Assembly: GCA_045654205.1 (NCBI GenBank)
Contig: JAZOMZ010000009.1
Span: forward strand, 1-64,000
DNA: 64,000 bases
Direction of reading: 5' to 3'
Origin: Enterocola sp045654205
GTDB lineage: Bacteria > Bacteroidota > Bacteroidia > Bacteroidales > Paludibacteraceae
Shown here: in pieces, positions 50,998-59,654 of the stretch
How positions within the stretch are numbered: the stretch's first letter is position 1
Layout of the letters: each line of letters starts with the position of its first letter
The notes under the pieces: generated by a model
The model's input: only the letters and a program-made list of their open reading frames with translations
Told to the model about the DNA's origin: nothing
Databases searched by the model: none
Made by a program: the position numbers and the translations under genes

Positions 50998-52797
50998 GTT
51001 GAAGTAAGCTCCATTTTGGCCCATTAACTCTTCGTGTGTGCCTCTTTCAATAATCTTACCCTTTTCTAGTACACAAATTTCATCAGCATTTCTCACAGTA
51101 GACAGGCGGTGAGCAATTACTATGGTTGTGCGGTTTTTCATTAGATTTTCCAATGCTTCTTGCACAAGTTTTTCAGATTCTGTATCTAGGGCAGAAGTAG
51201 CCTCGTCTAAAATAAGGATAGGAGGATTTTTTAAAATAGCTCTCGCAATGCTTATTCTTTGTCGTTGACCACCAGAGAGTTTGCAACCACGGTCGCCAAT
51301 ATTGCTGTGGTAACCATTTTCTGTGGCAGAAATAAAGTCGTGAGCATTAGCAATTTTTGCAGCCTTAACTACTTCTTCCATTGTGGCATTTCCCACCCCA
51401 AAGGCAATGTTGTTATAGAAAGTGTCGTTGAATAGAATAGCCTCTTGGTTTACATTGCCCATTAGAGAACGTAGAGAAATGAGTGGCATATTTTTAATGT
51501 TCACTCCGTCGATAAGAATTTCTCCATCGTTTATATCCCAAAAACGTGGAAGTAAATCTACAAGAGTAGACTTTCCAGAACCAGATTGACCTACTAAAGC
51601 GATAGTCTTGCCACGGTTAATAGTAAGACTTACATCTTGTAGTACCCAATCATTTTTATATTTAAAATAGACGTTTTTGTATTCTATTTTATCTTTGAAA
51701 TTTTTTAATGAAGTAGCATCTGCAGGAGAGGTAATAGTGTTTTCTGCAGTCATAATCTTATCTATACGCTCTAGCGAACCCATACCTTTACGCACATTGT
51801 ATGATGCGCGAGAAAGTTCCTTGATAGGGTTGATAATGCTATAGAAAATAAGAATATAGTAAATAAATACAGATGCTTGAAGTCCGCTATTGGTGCAAAG
51901 AATCAGATAACCACCATAGCACACCACAATAGAAATAATCATAGTTCCAAGGAATTCGCTCATAGGGTGGGCAAGGTATTGTCTTTTTACCACCTTAAGA
52001 ATAGCTTCTCTAATTCTTTTGGTTTGATTGTGGAAGCGAGAAGAAATTTTGCCTTCTGCATTGAATGCTTTGATAATACGTAGTCCACCAAGCATTTCTT
52101 CTAGTTGAGAGGTAAGACTTCCTTGTTCTTGACCCACTTCCATAGATTCTTTTTTAAGGTTTTTACCTACCACGCCCATAAGTAAACCTGCTACAGGAAG
52201 CATTATAAATACGAACAATGTAAGTTCCCAACTAACACCTATTAGTACTAATAGGTAAATGAGTATGATAATAGGATTCTTGATAAGCATGTCCAAAGAA
52301 CCCATAATAGAAGCTTCTACATCTTGCACATCTACGCTTACGCGAGACATGATATCACCTTTTTTCTCTTCTGTGAAGAAACCTATAGGTAAGGTAAGGA
52401 TTTTGTCTAATAAATTGTTTCTTAGGTCTTTAACCACGCCTGTTTGCATATATGCCATGAAAACAGAACTTAAATAATAGGTAATAACCTTAAGGAATGT
52501 CATCACGATTAATCCTACGGCAAGGAAACCTAAGGTTTGGATTTTACCATATTCGTGCATTAATGTGGTAACGTAGTAGTATAGATAATTTTTTAGATAA
52601 TCGAAGGCACCACCAAATCCTTCAAATACTGGTGCTTGCTCCACAGGGTTTGATATACCAAATAGTATCTCCAAAATAGGTACTATTAGGGCAAACGAGA
52701 ATAAACTTAAAACAGTGGAAAGTATGCTAAAAAATAGCACACCAACCACTGATTTTTTATAAGGTGGAACAAAACGTTGTAAGAGAGTTTTGAACAT
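50971..52797 (-). CDS. ABC exporter, permease-ATPase fusion (MsbA-like)
   Basis: This 608-aa half-transporter has about six membrane segments (1-325) and a C-terminal ATPase (about 355-600) with Walker A GQSGSGKSTLVDLL near 400, signature LSGGQRQRIS near 503, Walker B ILILDEATSALD near 525 and the H-loop IVIAHRLS. It could export lipid A or another hydrophobic cargo. The sequence does not tell. It follows purB by 3 nt. Confidence 0.92.
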   Translation of the reverse strand: MFKTLLQRFVPPYKKSVVGVLFFSILSTVLSLFSFALIVPILEILFGISNPVEQAPVFEGFGGAFDYLKNYLYYYVTTLMHEYGKIQTLGFLAVGLIVMTFLKVITYYLSSVFMAYMQTGVVKDLRNNLLDKILTLPIGFFTEEKKGDIMSRVSVDVQDVEASIMGSLDMLIKNPIIILIYLLVLIGVSWELTLFVFIMLPVAGLLMGVVGKNLKKESMEVGQEQGSLTSQLEEMLGGLRIIKAFNAEGKISSRFHNQTKRIREAILKVVKRQYLAHPMSEFLGTMIISIVVCYGGYLILCTNSGLQASVFIYYILIFYSIINPIKELSRASYNVRKGMGSLERIDKIMTAENTITSPADATSLKNFKDKIEYKNVYFKYKNDWVLQDVSLTINRGKTIALVGQSGSGKSTLVDLLPRFWDINDGEILIDGVNIKNMPLISLRSLMGNVNQEAILFNDTFYNNIAFGVGNATMEEVVKAAKIANAHDFISATENGYHSNIGDRGCKLSGGQRQRISIARAILKNPPILILDEATSALDTESEKLVQEALENLMKNRTTIVIAHRLSTVRNADEICVLEKGKIIERGTHEELMGQNGAYFNLQQSQSLK

Positions 52798-52800
52798 AAA

Positions 52801-54144
52801 TTAAATACCTGTGTATGTATAAGGAGTGATTTGACGTAATTCAGCTTTTACTTCTTCTGACACGTTCAATCCTTCAATAAACTTACTGATAGACTCTGCA
52901 TTCACTACGTCGTTTGTGCGAGTTAGTTCTTTTAGAGTTTCGTATGGTTTTGGATAGTTTTCACGTCTTAGGATAGTTTGAATAGCCTCTGCACATACGT
53001 TCCAGCAGTTTTCTAGGTCTGCTTTAATAGCACTTTCGTTTAGCAATAGCTTGCCTAGACCTTTCATTGTGCTAGCAATAGCAAGAATAGAGTGAGCTAG
53101 TGGTACACCGATGTTACGGATAACGGTAGAGTCTGTCAAGTCGCGTTGAAGACGAGAAACTGGCAATTTGTGAGCAAGGTGCTCAAGGATTGCAGTAGAA
53201 ATACCTAAGTTGCCTTCTGAGTTTTCAAAGTCGATAGGGTTTACTTTATGAGGCATAGCAGAAGAACCAACTTCGCCAGCTTTGATAGTTTGTTTAAAGT
53301 ATTCCATTGAAATATATGTCCAGAAGTCGCGGTCTAGGTCTATAATGATGGTATTAATACGTTTAATAGCATCAAAAATAGCTGCTAAATGGTCGTAGTT
53401 TGAAATTTGGGTTGTCCATTGCTCGCGTTCAAGACCAAGGTACTCACTAACGAATTTATTACCAAATGCTTTCCAGTCGATAGCAGGATATGCCACGTTG
53501 TGAGCATTGTAGTTACCTGTTGCGCCACCAAATTTAGCTGTATATTTCACAGTTTTAAGAGTAGCAAGCATTTCTTCTAAGCGGTAAGCAAATACTTTGA
53601 TTTCTTTGCCTAGGCGAGTAGGAGATGCTGGTTGGCCGTGAGTTTTAGCTAGCATTGGCACATCTTTCCAGTCTTCTGCAAAGCCGTTTAGTTTAGCTAT
53701 TAATTCTTCCACAGCAGGAATAAACACGTTGTCAAGACTTTCTTTTACCATCATTGGCACAGAAGTGTTGTTGATGTCTTGTGATGTTAAACCAAAGTGA
53801 ATGAATTCTTTATATTCGCTTAAGCCCATTTCATCAAATTTACCTTTGATGAAATATTCCACAGCTTTCACGTCGTGGTTTGTTACTTTTTCTGTGTCTT
53901 TCACAATGTTAGCGTCAGCTATAGAGAAGTTTCTATAGATGTCGCGTAGGCTTTCAAATAGATTTTTGTCTACAGAAGCAAGTTGTGGCACAGGAAGTTC
54001 ACAAAGTGCAATGAAATATTCTATCTCTACACGTACGCGATATTGAATAAGTGCAAACTCTGAGTAATAAGGCGCTAGAGCCTCTACTTTGTTACGGTAG
54101 CGACCGTCAATTGGAGAAATAGCGGTTAAAATAGATAAATCCAT
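52801..54144 (-). CDS. purB: Adenylosuccinate lyase
   Basis: This 447-aa enzyme releases fumarate in two steps of purine synthesis. It belongs to the fumarase/aspartase superfamily: SPIDGRYRNKVEALAPYYSE at 10-29, the HGQPASPTRLGKE region near 170, and the signature GSSAMPHKVNPIDFEN near 290. The length is in the range of the E. coli enzyme (456 aa). Confidence 0.97.
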   Translation of the reverse strand: MDLSILTAISPIDGRYRNKVEALAPYYSEFALIQYRVRVEIEYFIALCELPVPQLASVDKNLFESLRDIYRNFSIADANIVKDTEKVTNHDVKAVEYFIKGKFDEMGLSEYKEFIHFGLTSQDINNTSVPMMVKESLDNVFIPAVEELIAKLNGFAEDWKDVPMLAKTHGQPASPTRLGKEIKVFAYRLEEMLATLKTVKYTAKFGGATGNYNAHNVAYPAIDWKAFGNKFVSEYLGLEREQWTTQISNYDHLAAIFDAIKRINTIIIDLDRDFWTYISMEYFKQTIKAGEVGSSAMPHKVNPIDFENSEGNLGISTAILEHLAHKLPVSRLQRDLTDSTVIRNIGVPLAHSILAIASTMKGLGKLLLNESAIKADLENCWNVCAEAIQTILRRENYPKPYETLKELTRTNDVVNAESISKFIEGLNVSEEVKAELRQITPYTYTGI

Positions 54145-54173
54145 AATTAATTATAAAAGGAGAATTGAGAAAG

Positions 54174-54196
54174 GAGAAAGGATAATTACCTTTCTC
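54174..54196 (-). terminator. Possible terminator between nhaD-type gene and purB
   Basis: An 8-bp stem GAGAAAGG / CCTTTCTC with a 7-nt loop. The following minus-strand sequence is CT-rich, without a clean T run, so this is a weak call. Confidence 0.35.
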
Positions 54197-54216
54197 ATTT
54201 TCCCAACTCTAAGTTA

Positions 54217-55521
54217 TTATAAGAATATTAATTGCGTAATTACATAAATAGGTAACAAAACAATCAACGAGAATTTGAACATGTAGCCAAAGAAGCTAGG
54301 CATTTTAATCTTGTTTTGTTCTGCAATGGCTTTTACCATAAAGTTAGGACCATTACCAATGTATGTCATTGCTCCAAAGAATACAGCACCCATTGAAATA
54401 GCTTTTAGTAAGATTTCTGGGATGCCAGCTACCATAGTAGAACCAGCAGTAAGAGCAGGATCAAGACCTAATGCCACACTGTGGAATGCAAGAGCAGTAG
54501 GAGCATTGTCTAGGAATGAACTTAGAGCACCTGTAGCGTAAACAAATTGCCAAGTTTCTGTTATACCAAGGCTGTCTGCGTTGGCTTCTAAGAACAACAA
54601 AGCTGGAGTCATGGTGGCAAAAATACCCACAAATAATACGGCTACTTCAATAATTGGGCCCCAAGAATAGTTGTTTTCTTTTCTAATTTGTTGTTTGGTG
54701 GTAAACCAAGAAGCTAAAATAAGGATTATCAACACAATTTCGCGAAGCAATCTTACATAAATAGGAGCGTGGTGGTCGCCCATGGCAGGAATGGTGCCAG
54801 GATTGATAAAGGCTACAGCACAAACCACACCAATTAGATACAAGAAATTGATGTTGCCAGTAATTTTAATGCTGGTTTTTTCGTTGTTATCTCTAGCAAT
54901 ATCGGCAGTATTTTCTTTTTTATACATAATGGTATCTACTATAAAGTATACCAATAGCAACAAGGCTCCTGCAAACGCCCATTCGGGAAGCATGCCCATA
55001 AACCAAGTAAATTCAGCACCTTTTAAGTAAAGCAAGAACAATGGAGGATCGCCAAGAGGAGTAAGCAAACCACCGCAGTTAGCTACAGCAGCAATAAAGA
55101 ACAAAATGGTGTGTACTTTGTGTTTGCGTTCTTGGTTGGTTTCAATCAGTGGACGGATAAGCAACATAGCAGCACCTGTGGTACCCATGATAGAGGCCAA
55201 CAAATAACCAATACCTAAAAATGCAGTGTTTACAATGGGTTTAGCTGCCAAGTTACCACTAATGCGAATACCACCGGTTACGGTAAACAAAGCGGTAAGC
55301 AAAATGATAAATGGTACATAGTCAAATACCATTTGGTGAATCAATTTGTCTGACAAACCATTAAGGCACAACCAAATAGCGGTTGGAATGCCCAAAATAA
55401 GCGAAACAATAAGTTTGTTCTTATTGTTTTCCCACCAATGCTCTGCAACTAGTGGACCAATGGCAATGCAAAGTAACATTACCACAAACGGGATCAACGC
55501 CCACAACGGAATAGTTTCCAT
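54217..55521 (-). CDS. Sodium:proton antiporter, NhaD type
   Basis: This 434-aa membrane protein has about eleven hydrophobic segments and the ion-transporter superfamily pattern of NhaD: TTGAAMLLIRPLIETNQERKHK near 115-136, ANCGGLLTPLGDPPLFL near 148-164, and GALSSFLDNAPTALAF near 327. These proteins exchange Na+ or Li+ for protons. It lies between lepA and purB in the same direction with 38- and 72-bp gaps. Confidence 0.85.
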   Translation of the reverse strand: METIPLWALIPFVVMLLCIAIGPLVAEHWWENNKNKLIVSLILGIPTAIWLCLNGLSDKLIHQMVFDYVPFIILLTALFTVTGGIRISGNLAAKPIVNTAFLGIGYLLASIMGTTGAAMLLIRPLIETNQERKHKVHTILFFIAAVANCGGLLTPLGDPPLFLLYLKGAEFTWFMGMLPEWAFAGALLLLVYFIVDTIMYKKENTADIARDNNEKTSIKITGNINFLYLIGVVCAVAFINPGTIPAMGDHHAPIYVRLLREIVLIILILASWFTTKQQIRKENNYSWGPIIEVAVLFVGIFATMTPALLFLEANADSLGITETWQFVYATGALSSFLDNAPTALAFHSVALGLDPALTAGSTMVAGIPEILLKAISMGAVFFGAMTYIGNGPNFMVKAIAEQNKIKMPSFFGYMFKFSLIVLLPIYVITQLIFL

Positions 55522-55559
55522 AATTTTTTGTTTAATGTTTAAAGTTTATTGTTAATTGT

Positions 55560-57347
55560 TTAGTCTAATTTCAAAACTTCCATAAACGCTTTTTGTGGAA
55601 CTTCTACAGTACCAATTTGCTTCATACCTTTTTTACCTTTCTTTTGTTTTTCTAGAAGCTTACGTTTACGAGAAACGTCACCACCATAACACTTAGCAGT
55701 TACGTCTTTACGCACAGGTTTAATGGTTTCGCGAGCAATAATTTTTGAACCAATAGCAGCTTGAATAGCAATTTCAAACTGTTGACGTGGGATAAGTTCT
55801 TTCAGTTTTTCACACATTCTACGACCAATTGTCACGGCGTTGTCGAAGTGGGTTAGGGTAGAAAGCGCGTCCACTGGCTCACCATTAAGCAGAATATCTA
55901 GTTTGATAAGGCGAGATGTTCTAAAGCCATTCATGTGATAGTCAAAAGAAGCATAACCCTTTGAAATAGATTTCAATTTGTCGTAGAAGTCGAACACAAT
56001 TTCGCCCATTGGCATATCGTAGATAAGCTCAATACGGTTTGATGAAATGTATTCTTGTTTGATAAGTTCACCACGTTTGCCAAGGCAAAGTGTCATAATT
56101 TGACCAATGAAATCTGTTTTTGTGATAATAGAAGCACGGATATATGGTTCTTCCACGTGGTCTATTAGCATAATGTCTGGCATTCCAGATGGGTTGTGCA
56201 CTTCTAGTACTTCGCCTTTTTTAGTGTATATTTTATAAGGTACGTTTGGCACGGTTGTGATAACGTCCATATTAAATTCGCGGTCCAGACGTTCTTGCAC
56301 AATTTCCATGTGAAGCATACCCAAGAATCCGCAACGGAAACCAAAGCCAAGAGCAATAGAAGATTCTGCTTGGAAGGTAAGCGCAGCGTCGTTTAGTTGC
56401 AGTTTTTCTATAGATGCACGCAAGTCTTCAAAGTCGTCGGTATCAATAGGATATATACCTGCGAATACCATAGGTTTAACCTCTTCAAATCCATCAATCG
56501 CACTCTCGCAAGGGTTGTTTACGTGAGTAATGGTATCACCCACACGCACCTCTTTTGAATTCTTAATACCAGAGATAATATAACCCACATCACCGCACTT
56601 AAGTTCTTTTCTTGGTTCCATATCCAAACGAAGAACACCAATCTCATCTGCGTTATATTGTTTTCCTGTATTAACGAATTTTACAAGGTCGCCTGTATTA
56701 ATGCATCCGTTCACTATTTTCATATAAGTGATAATGCCACGGAATGGATTGAATACAGAGTCGAAAATTAGACATTGAAGTGGAGCTTCAGGGTCGCCCT
56801 TTGGAGGTTTGATGCGTTCCACAATAGCGTCCAAGATTTCCATTACACCCATACCAGTTTTACCACTCGCACGAATAATCTCCTCTGGTTTGCAACCAAG
56901 AAGTTCTACAATTTGGTCTTCTACCTCTTCTGGCATAGCATTGTCCATATCCATTTTGTTCATGATAGGAATAATTTCCAAGTCATGCTCAATAGCCATA
57001 TAAAGGTTTGAAATGGTTTGTGCTTGAATACCTTGAGTGGCATCTACAATAAGAAGTGCACCCTCGCAAGCTGCAATAGAACGTGAAACTTCGTATGCAA
57101 AGTCCACGTGTCCTGGGGTGTCAATAAGGTTTAGGGTGTATTTTTCGTTGTTGTAAGTGTAGTCCATTTGAATGGCATGACTCTTGATAGTGATGCCTCT
57201 CTCACGCTCCAAATCCATGTTGTCTAGCACCTGAGCTTGCATATCCTTTCCCACAACTGTGCGTGTCACCTCAAGCAAGCGGTCTGCCAGAGTACTCTTA
57301 CCATGGTCAATATGGGCTATAATACAAAAGTTTCTTATATGTTTCAT
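55560..57347 (-). CDS. lepA: Elongation factor 4 (LepA)
   Basis: This 595-aa GTPase acts on the ribosome. Visible are the P-loop [15 protein letters not shown] near 11-25, DTPGHVDF near 77, the G4 NKMD motif near 131, and the LepA-specific C-terminal region with [34 protein letters not shown]-like lysines at about 540-575. The length is the family standard. The promoter -7 box lies at 57376-57369. Confidence 0.98.
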   Translation of the reverse strand: [595 protein letters not shown]

Positions 57348-57368
57348 TAGTGTCTTTTAAATAAGGTA

Positions 57369-57376
57369 CAAAGATA
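57369..57376 (-). promoter_or_regulatory. lepA promoter -7 box
   Basis: TATCTTTG on the minus strand, 21 nt before the ATG. It forms an inverted repeat with the identical box of the divergent gene at 57391-57398. Confidence 0.6.
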
Positions 57377-57390
57377 ATAAAAAAAATCCG

Positions 57391-57398
57391 TATCTTTG
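57391..57398 (+). promoter_or_regulatory. Promoter -7 box of the small membrane protein gene
   Basis: TATCTTTG on the plus strand, 27 nt before the ATG at 57426. Only 14 bp separate it from the lepA box. Confidence 0.6.
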
Positions 57399-57425
57399 TA
57401 GTCGAATTTTAAACTTTTTGAAACT

Positions 57426-57623
57426 ATGAAATTTGATAAGAAATTACCTTTATTAGTGTTTCGATGTGTGGCCTTAGGATTGGGTTTAGGTACATTAACT
57501 TTACTTGGTATGGAGAAAATAGCTGTAAATGAGGCAGTTTATTTGTTGGCTTTGGCTGTAACTTGTTTAGCGGCTTGTAGCTTGGGTGAAAGTTCTGAGA
57601 AAGATAAAGAAAACAAGAAATAA
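57426..57623 (+). CDS. Small membrane protein of unknown function
   Basis: This 65-aa protein has two predicted membrane segments (about 9-28, PLLVFRCVALGLGLGTLTLL, and 34-51, EAVYLLALAVTCLAAC) and a charged tail (SEKDKENKK). It has its own promoter and is 2 nt before the yccF-like gene, so it is probably real and co-transcribed. No function is recognised. Confidence 0.65.
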   Translation: MKFDKKLPLLVFRCVALGLGLGTLTLLGMEKIAVNEAVYLLALAVTCLAACSLGESSEKDKENKK

Positions 57624-57625
57624 TT

Positions 57626-57994
57626 ATGAGTTTTTTAGGCAATATACTTTGGATTATTTTCGGAGGTCTTGCGGTTGCATTAGAATATTTTGCTGCAGGC
57701 ATTTCCTTGTGTTGCACCATTATAGGTATTCCGTTTGGTATACAAATGTTTAAATTGGGTCTAATGTCGTTATTCCCATTTGGTCAGCATGCTGTAGAAC
57801 AACCTACTGGAACAGGTTGTATTTATAGCATATTTAATATAATATGGATGTTTACAGGTGGATTAGTGATAGCCTTTACTCATTTGCTCTTTGGAGTTCT
57901 GTTGTGTATCACTATTATAGGTATTCCTTTTGGAAAACAACACTTTAAACTAATGTCTTTGGCTCTGTGGCCTTTCGGCAAAACACTTGTTTAA
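57626..57994 (+). CDS. YccF domain-containing membrane protein
   Basis: This 122-aa protein has the duplicated YccF domain: two copies of the TIIGIPFGxQxFKL pattern (IIGIPFGIQMFKLGLMSLFPFG near 35-56 and TIIGIPFGKQHFKLMSLALWPFG near 95-117), each following a hydrophobic helix. The family is of unknown function. A terminator follows at 58001. Confidence 0.9.
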   Translation: MSFLGNILWIIFGGLAVALEYFAAGISLCCTIIGIPFGIQMFKLGLMSLFPFGQHAVEQPTGTGCIYSIFNIIWMFTGGLVIAFTHLLFGVLLCITIIGIPFGKQHFKLMSLALWPFGKTLV

Positions 57995-58000
57995 AACATA

Positions 58001-58040
58001 AATGGAATTGTTCACAATTGAGCAATTCCATTTTTTTTAT
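58001..58040 (+). terminator. Terminator of the yccF operon
   Basis: The stem AATGGAATTG / CAATTCCATT with a 12-nt loop is followed by a run of eight T. Confidence 0.88.
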
Positions 58041-58042
58041 AG

Positions 58043-58201
58043 GATGAATTTGAGTATCAGATAAGCAAGTCTGCAATAAGAAAATATCTAAGTCCAACTG
58101 CTATCAAAAAAAGTGATAGTATTCATATACATTTGTCTGTGTTAAAAGTCCTTCCAGATGTAATTAATGCCGTTATCGGCAAGTTTTTGTATATTTGGTA
58201 G
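58043..58201 (+). pseudogene. Possible fragment of a mobile-element polyvalent-protein domain
   Basis: An open frame of 52 codons without a start lies directly after the yccF terminator. It codes for EYQISKSAIRKYLSPTA, then KKSDSIHIHLSVLKVLPDV and a premature stop. The pattern recalls domains found in large polyvalent proteins of phages and conjugative elements of Bacteroidales. The match is from memory and weak. There are no other genes of such an element nearby. Confidence 0.35.
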
Positions 58202-58245
58202 GAGAATTAAGTAATATAGTTTGCCGATAGTATGAAAAATATATT

Positions 58246-58686
58246 TCAGTGGCAATTTAATAGTTGCTTCCATTTGCGTTGTCTGTGGGTATAGAAACAA
58301 TTTGCCCATAGGTAAACGAATATAGTTTTCCATCCCGCTTCAATTTCTACAATATCAGTATATTTTGTGCTGTTTTCGTTTATTTCTTCTAATGTAATCT
58401 TGTGATTCCAGATAGGAACGTGTGTGTTGCTTTCTTTGGTGTAGATTTCTTCTATGTCAAATTTAACTACATTTATTGTGTGGACTCCAAATGGAATAAA
58501 AGAGAATAGTTTAAAATAAAATTTAGAAGCGGTGTTTTCTTTCCATATTAGCTCTGTGCTTCCATCTGTTGGTGTAAACGTAGCGTAAGGGTAGGCTATG
58601 TGTTGTAATGTTTTTAATTTTTGTAGTTTTTCAAAAATTTCTTGTTTTGAGGCAGGAAATACAGAACTTTTGTTTACTGTTAGCAT
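58246..58686 (-). CDS. SRPBCC-like (START/Bet v 1 fold) protein
   Basis: This 146-aa protein has the outline of an SRPBCC ligand-binding domain: a first strand and helix SSVFPASKQEIFEKLQKLKTLQHIA, several beta strands, and the C-terminal helix IFVYLWANCFYTHRQRKWKQLL. Such proteins bind hydrophobic ligands; the role is unknown. Codon use looks normal. It lies next to the duplicated tRNA-Asp 3' end. Confidence 0.6.
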   Translation of the reverse strand: MLTVNKSSVFPASKQEIFEKLQKLKTLQHIAYPYATFTPTDGSTELIWKENTASKFYFKLFSFIPFGVHTINVVKFDIEEIYTKESNTHVPIWNHKITLEEINENSTKYTDIVEIEAGWKTIFVYLWANCFYTHRQRKWKQLLNCH

Positions 58687-58714
58687 AGAATAAAAAATAT
58701 ATAAATTAAAAAAA

Positions 58715-58740
58715 AGAGAACCTCGTTTCTGAGATTCTCT
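58715..58740 (-). terminator. Terminator linked to the degenerate tRNA-Asp copy
   Basis: On the minus strand AGAGAATCTC / GAGGTTCTCT forms a stem with one unpaired or mismatched position and a T run follows. It resembles the terminator behind the intact tRNA-Asp. Confidence 0.6.
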
Positions 58741-58741
58741 C

Positions 58742-58829
58742 TGCGGTGCGGACGGGAGTCGAGCTCGCGCTCACGCGCAAGCTTAATCCGCGAGATAGTT
58801 TGATTTTTTTGTCGCGGGTTCAAGTCCCT
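58742..58829 (-). pseudogene. Degenerate tRNA-Asp 3'-end copy with inverted T-arm fragment
   Basis: The first 27 bases (from 58743) match the 3' end of tRNA-Asp at about 24 positions (GCGGTGCGGACGGG then changes). A second T-arm-like segment (GTCGCGGGTTCAAGTCCC, 58811-58828) lies in the opposite orientation. No full cloverleaf is possible. The arrangement suggests an old integration or duplication at the tRNA gene. Confidence 0.6.
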
Positions 58830-58846
58830 AGATATATAAAACAAAA

Positions 58847-58868
58847 AAGAGTTCCGTTTGGAACTCTT
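58847..58868 (-). terminator. tRNA-Asp terminator
   Basis: The perfect 9-bp stem AAGAGTTCC / GGAACTCTT with a 4-nt loop on the minus strand is followed by six T. Confidence 0.88.
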
Positions 58869-58872
58869 TTCG

Positions 58873-58946
58873 CGGTGCGGACGGGACTCGAACCCGCGAC
58901 CTCCGGCGTGACAGGCCGATATTCTAACCAACTGAACTACCGCACC
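58873..58946 (-). tRNA. tRNA-Asp (anticodon GTC)
   Basis: A 74-nt cloverleaf: acceptor GGTGCGG / CCGCACC, anticodon loop CTGTCAC, T arm GCGGG-TTCGAGT-CCCGT, discriminator G, without encoded CCA. A consensus promoter lies upstream. Confidence 0.96.
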
Positions 58947-58985
58947 AAGTTTGTTTTGCATTAGGTGTTTCCCTTAATTGCGATG

Positions 58986-59017
58986 CAAAGATATGATGAT
59001 TTTTTGGTTCTTGCAAA
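58986..59017 (-). promoter_or_regulatory. tRNA-Asp promoter
   Basis: The -33 box TTTG (59017-59014) and the -7 box TATCTTTG (58993-58986) are perfect matches with 20 nt between them. The leader to the tRNA is about 34 nt. Confidence 0.7.
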
Positions 59018-59051
59018 TTTTCTGAGAACTTTTTTTGCAAAAAAATGCATT

Positions 59052-59654
59052 TTAACTAAAAACTACGAAAAATTCGGGAAAATCTAGGAATTTTAGGGTG
59101 AAATGGGCGTTTTTGTAACTTAAAAAAATATTTTCAGAATTGATTTTACAGTTCATTTCTGCAAAATCTACACCAACTGTATCAAAAATTTTGTACACAG
59201 TTTCTTTCGCGCACCAACAAAGTAGGGCGAATTTTTGTTTTTCTGTGCATTCTTGCAGAGTTTTTAGCTCTTCTGGATGCATAAATTTTTCTGTTACCCT
59301 AAAAATTCTATCATTTTTATACTCTATATCCACCCCAACTGGCTCTATATTTTCACAGGCAGACTCGTTTCCCACAATTACTGCCACAAAATTTTTGGTA
59401 TGAGAGATAGAAAAATTAATTCCGCTGCATATTGGCTTGCCAGATTCCTTATATTTTATCTCTACTTTTCGCCCAACAAGGGTCTCGAGCAAAAATCTAG
59501 ACGTAATTCTTTCTTTCTTGCGAGTAGGGTTGGAAATTTCTGCCAATTCGTGGTCGTAATGGTGCTCGGTTAAGTCCATCATTTCTTCTAGAGTTTCGTC
59601 CATTCGCCAAATAATCAACTCAGAAGCTCCAATATATTCTCTAAATACAAGCAT
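59052..59654 (-). CDS. 4'-phosphopantetheinyl transferase superfamily protein
   Basis: This 200-aa enzyme attaches 4'-phosphopantetheine to carrier proteins. The family motifs are visible: NFSISHTKNFVAVIV near 79-93, GVDIEYK near 107 with the metal-binding Asp, and LLCWCAKETVYKIF near 143-156. It is Sfp-like in outline rather than the short AcpS. The ATG overlaps the gldD stop (TAATG), so it is the last gene of the queD-queE-folE-gldD string. Confidence 0.88.
   Translation of the reverse strand: MLVFREYIGASELIIWRMDETLEEMMDLTEHHYDHELAEISNPTRKKERITSRFLLETLVGRKVEIKYKESGKPICSGINFSISHTKNFVAVIVGNESACENIEPVGVDIEYKNDRIFRVTEKFMHPEELKTLQECTEKQKFALLCWCAKETVYKIFDTVGVDFAEMNCKINSENIFLSYKNAHFTLKFLDFPEFFVVFS

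Noticed and set aside
58142..58333. A 63-codon minus-strand frame overlapping the SRPBCC gene end
   Set aside because: It could be a frameshifted continuation, but the SRPBCC gene ends naturally with a complete C-terminal helix, so this is a shadow.
58680..58961. A 93-codon frame on the minus strand over tRNA-Asp (AVVQLVRISACHAGGRGFESR ...)
   Set aside because: It is the well-known artefact of reading through a tRNA-Asp gene and its duplicate; no start context and no promoter.
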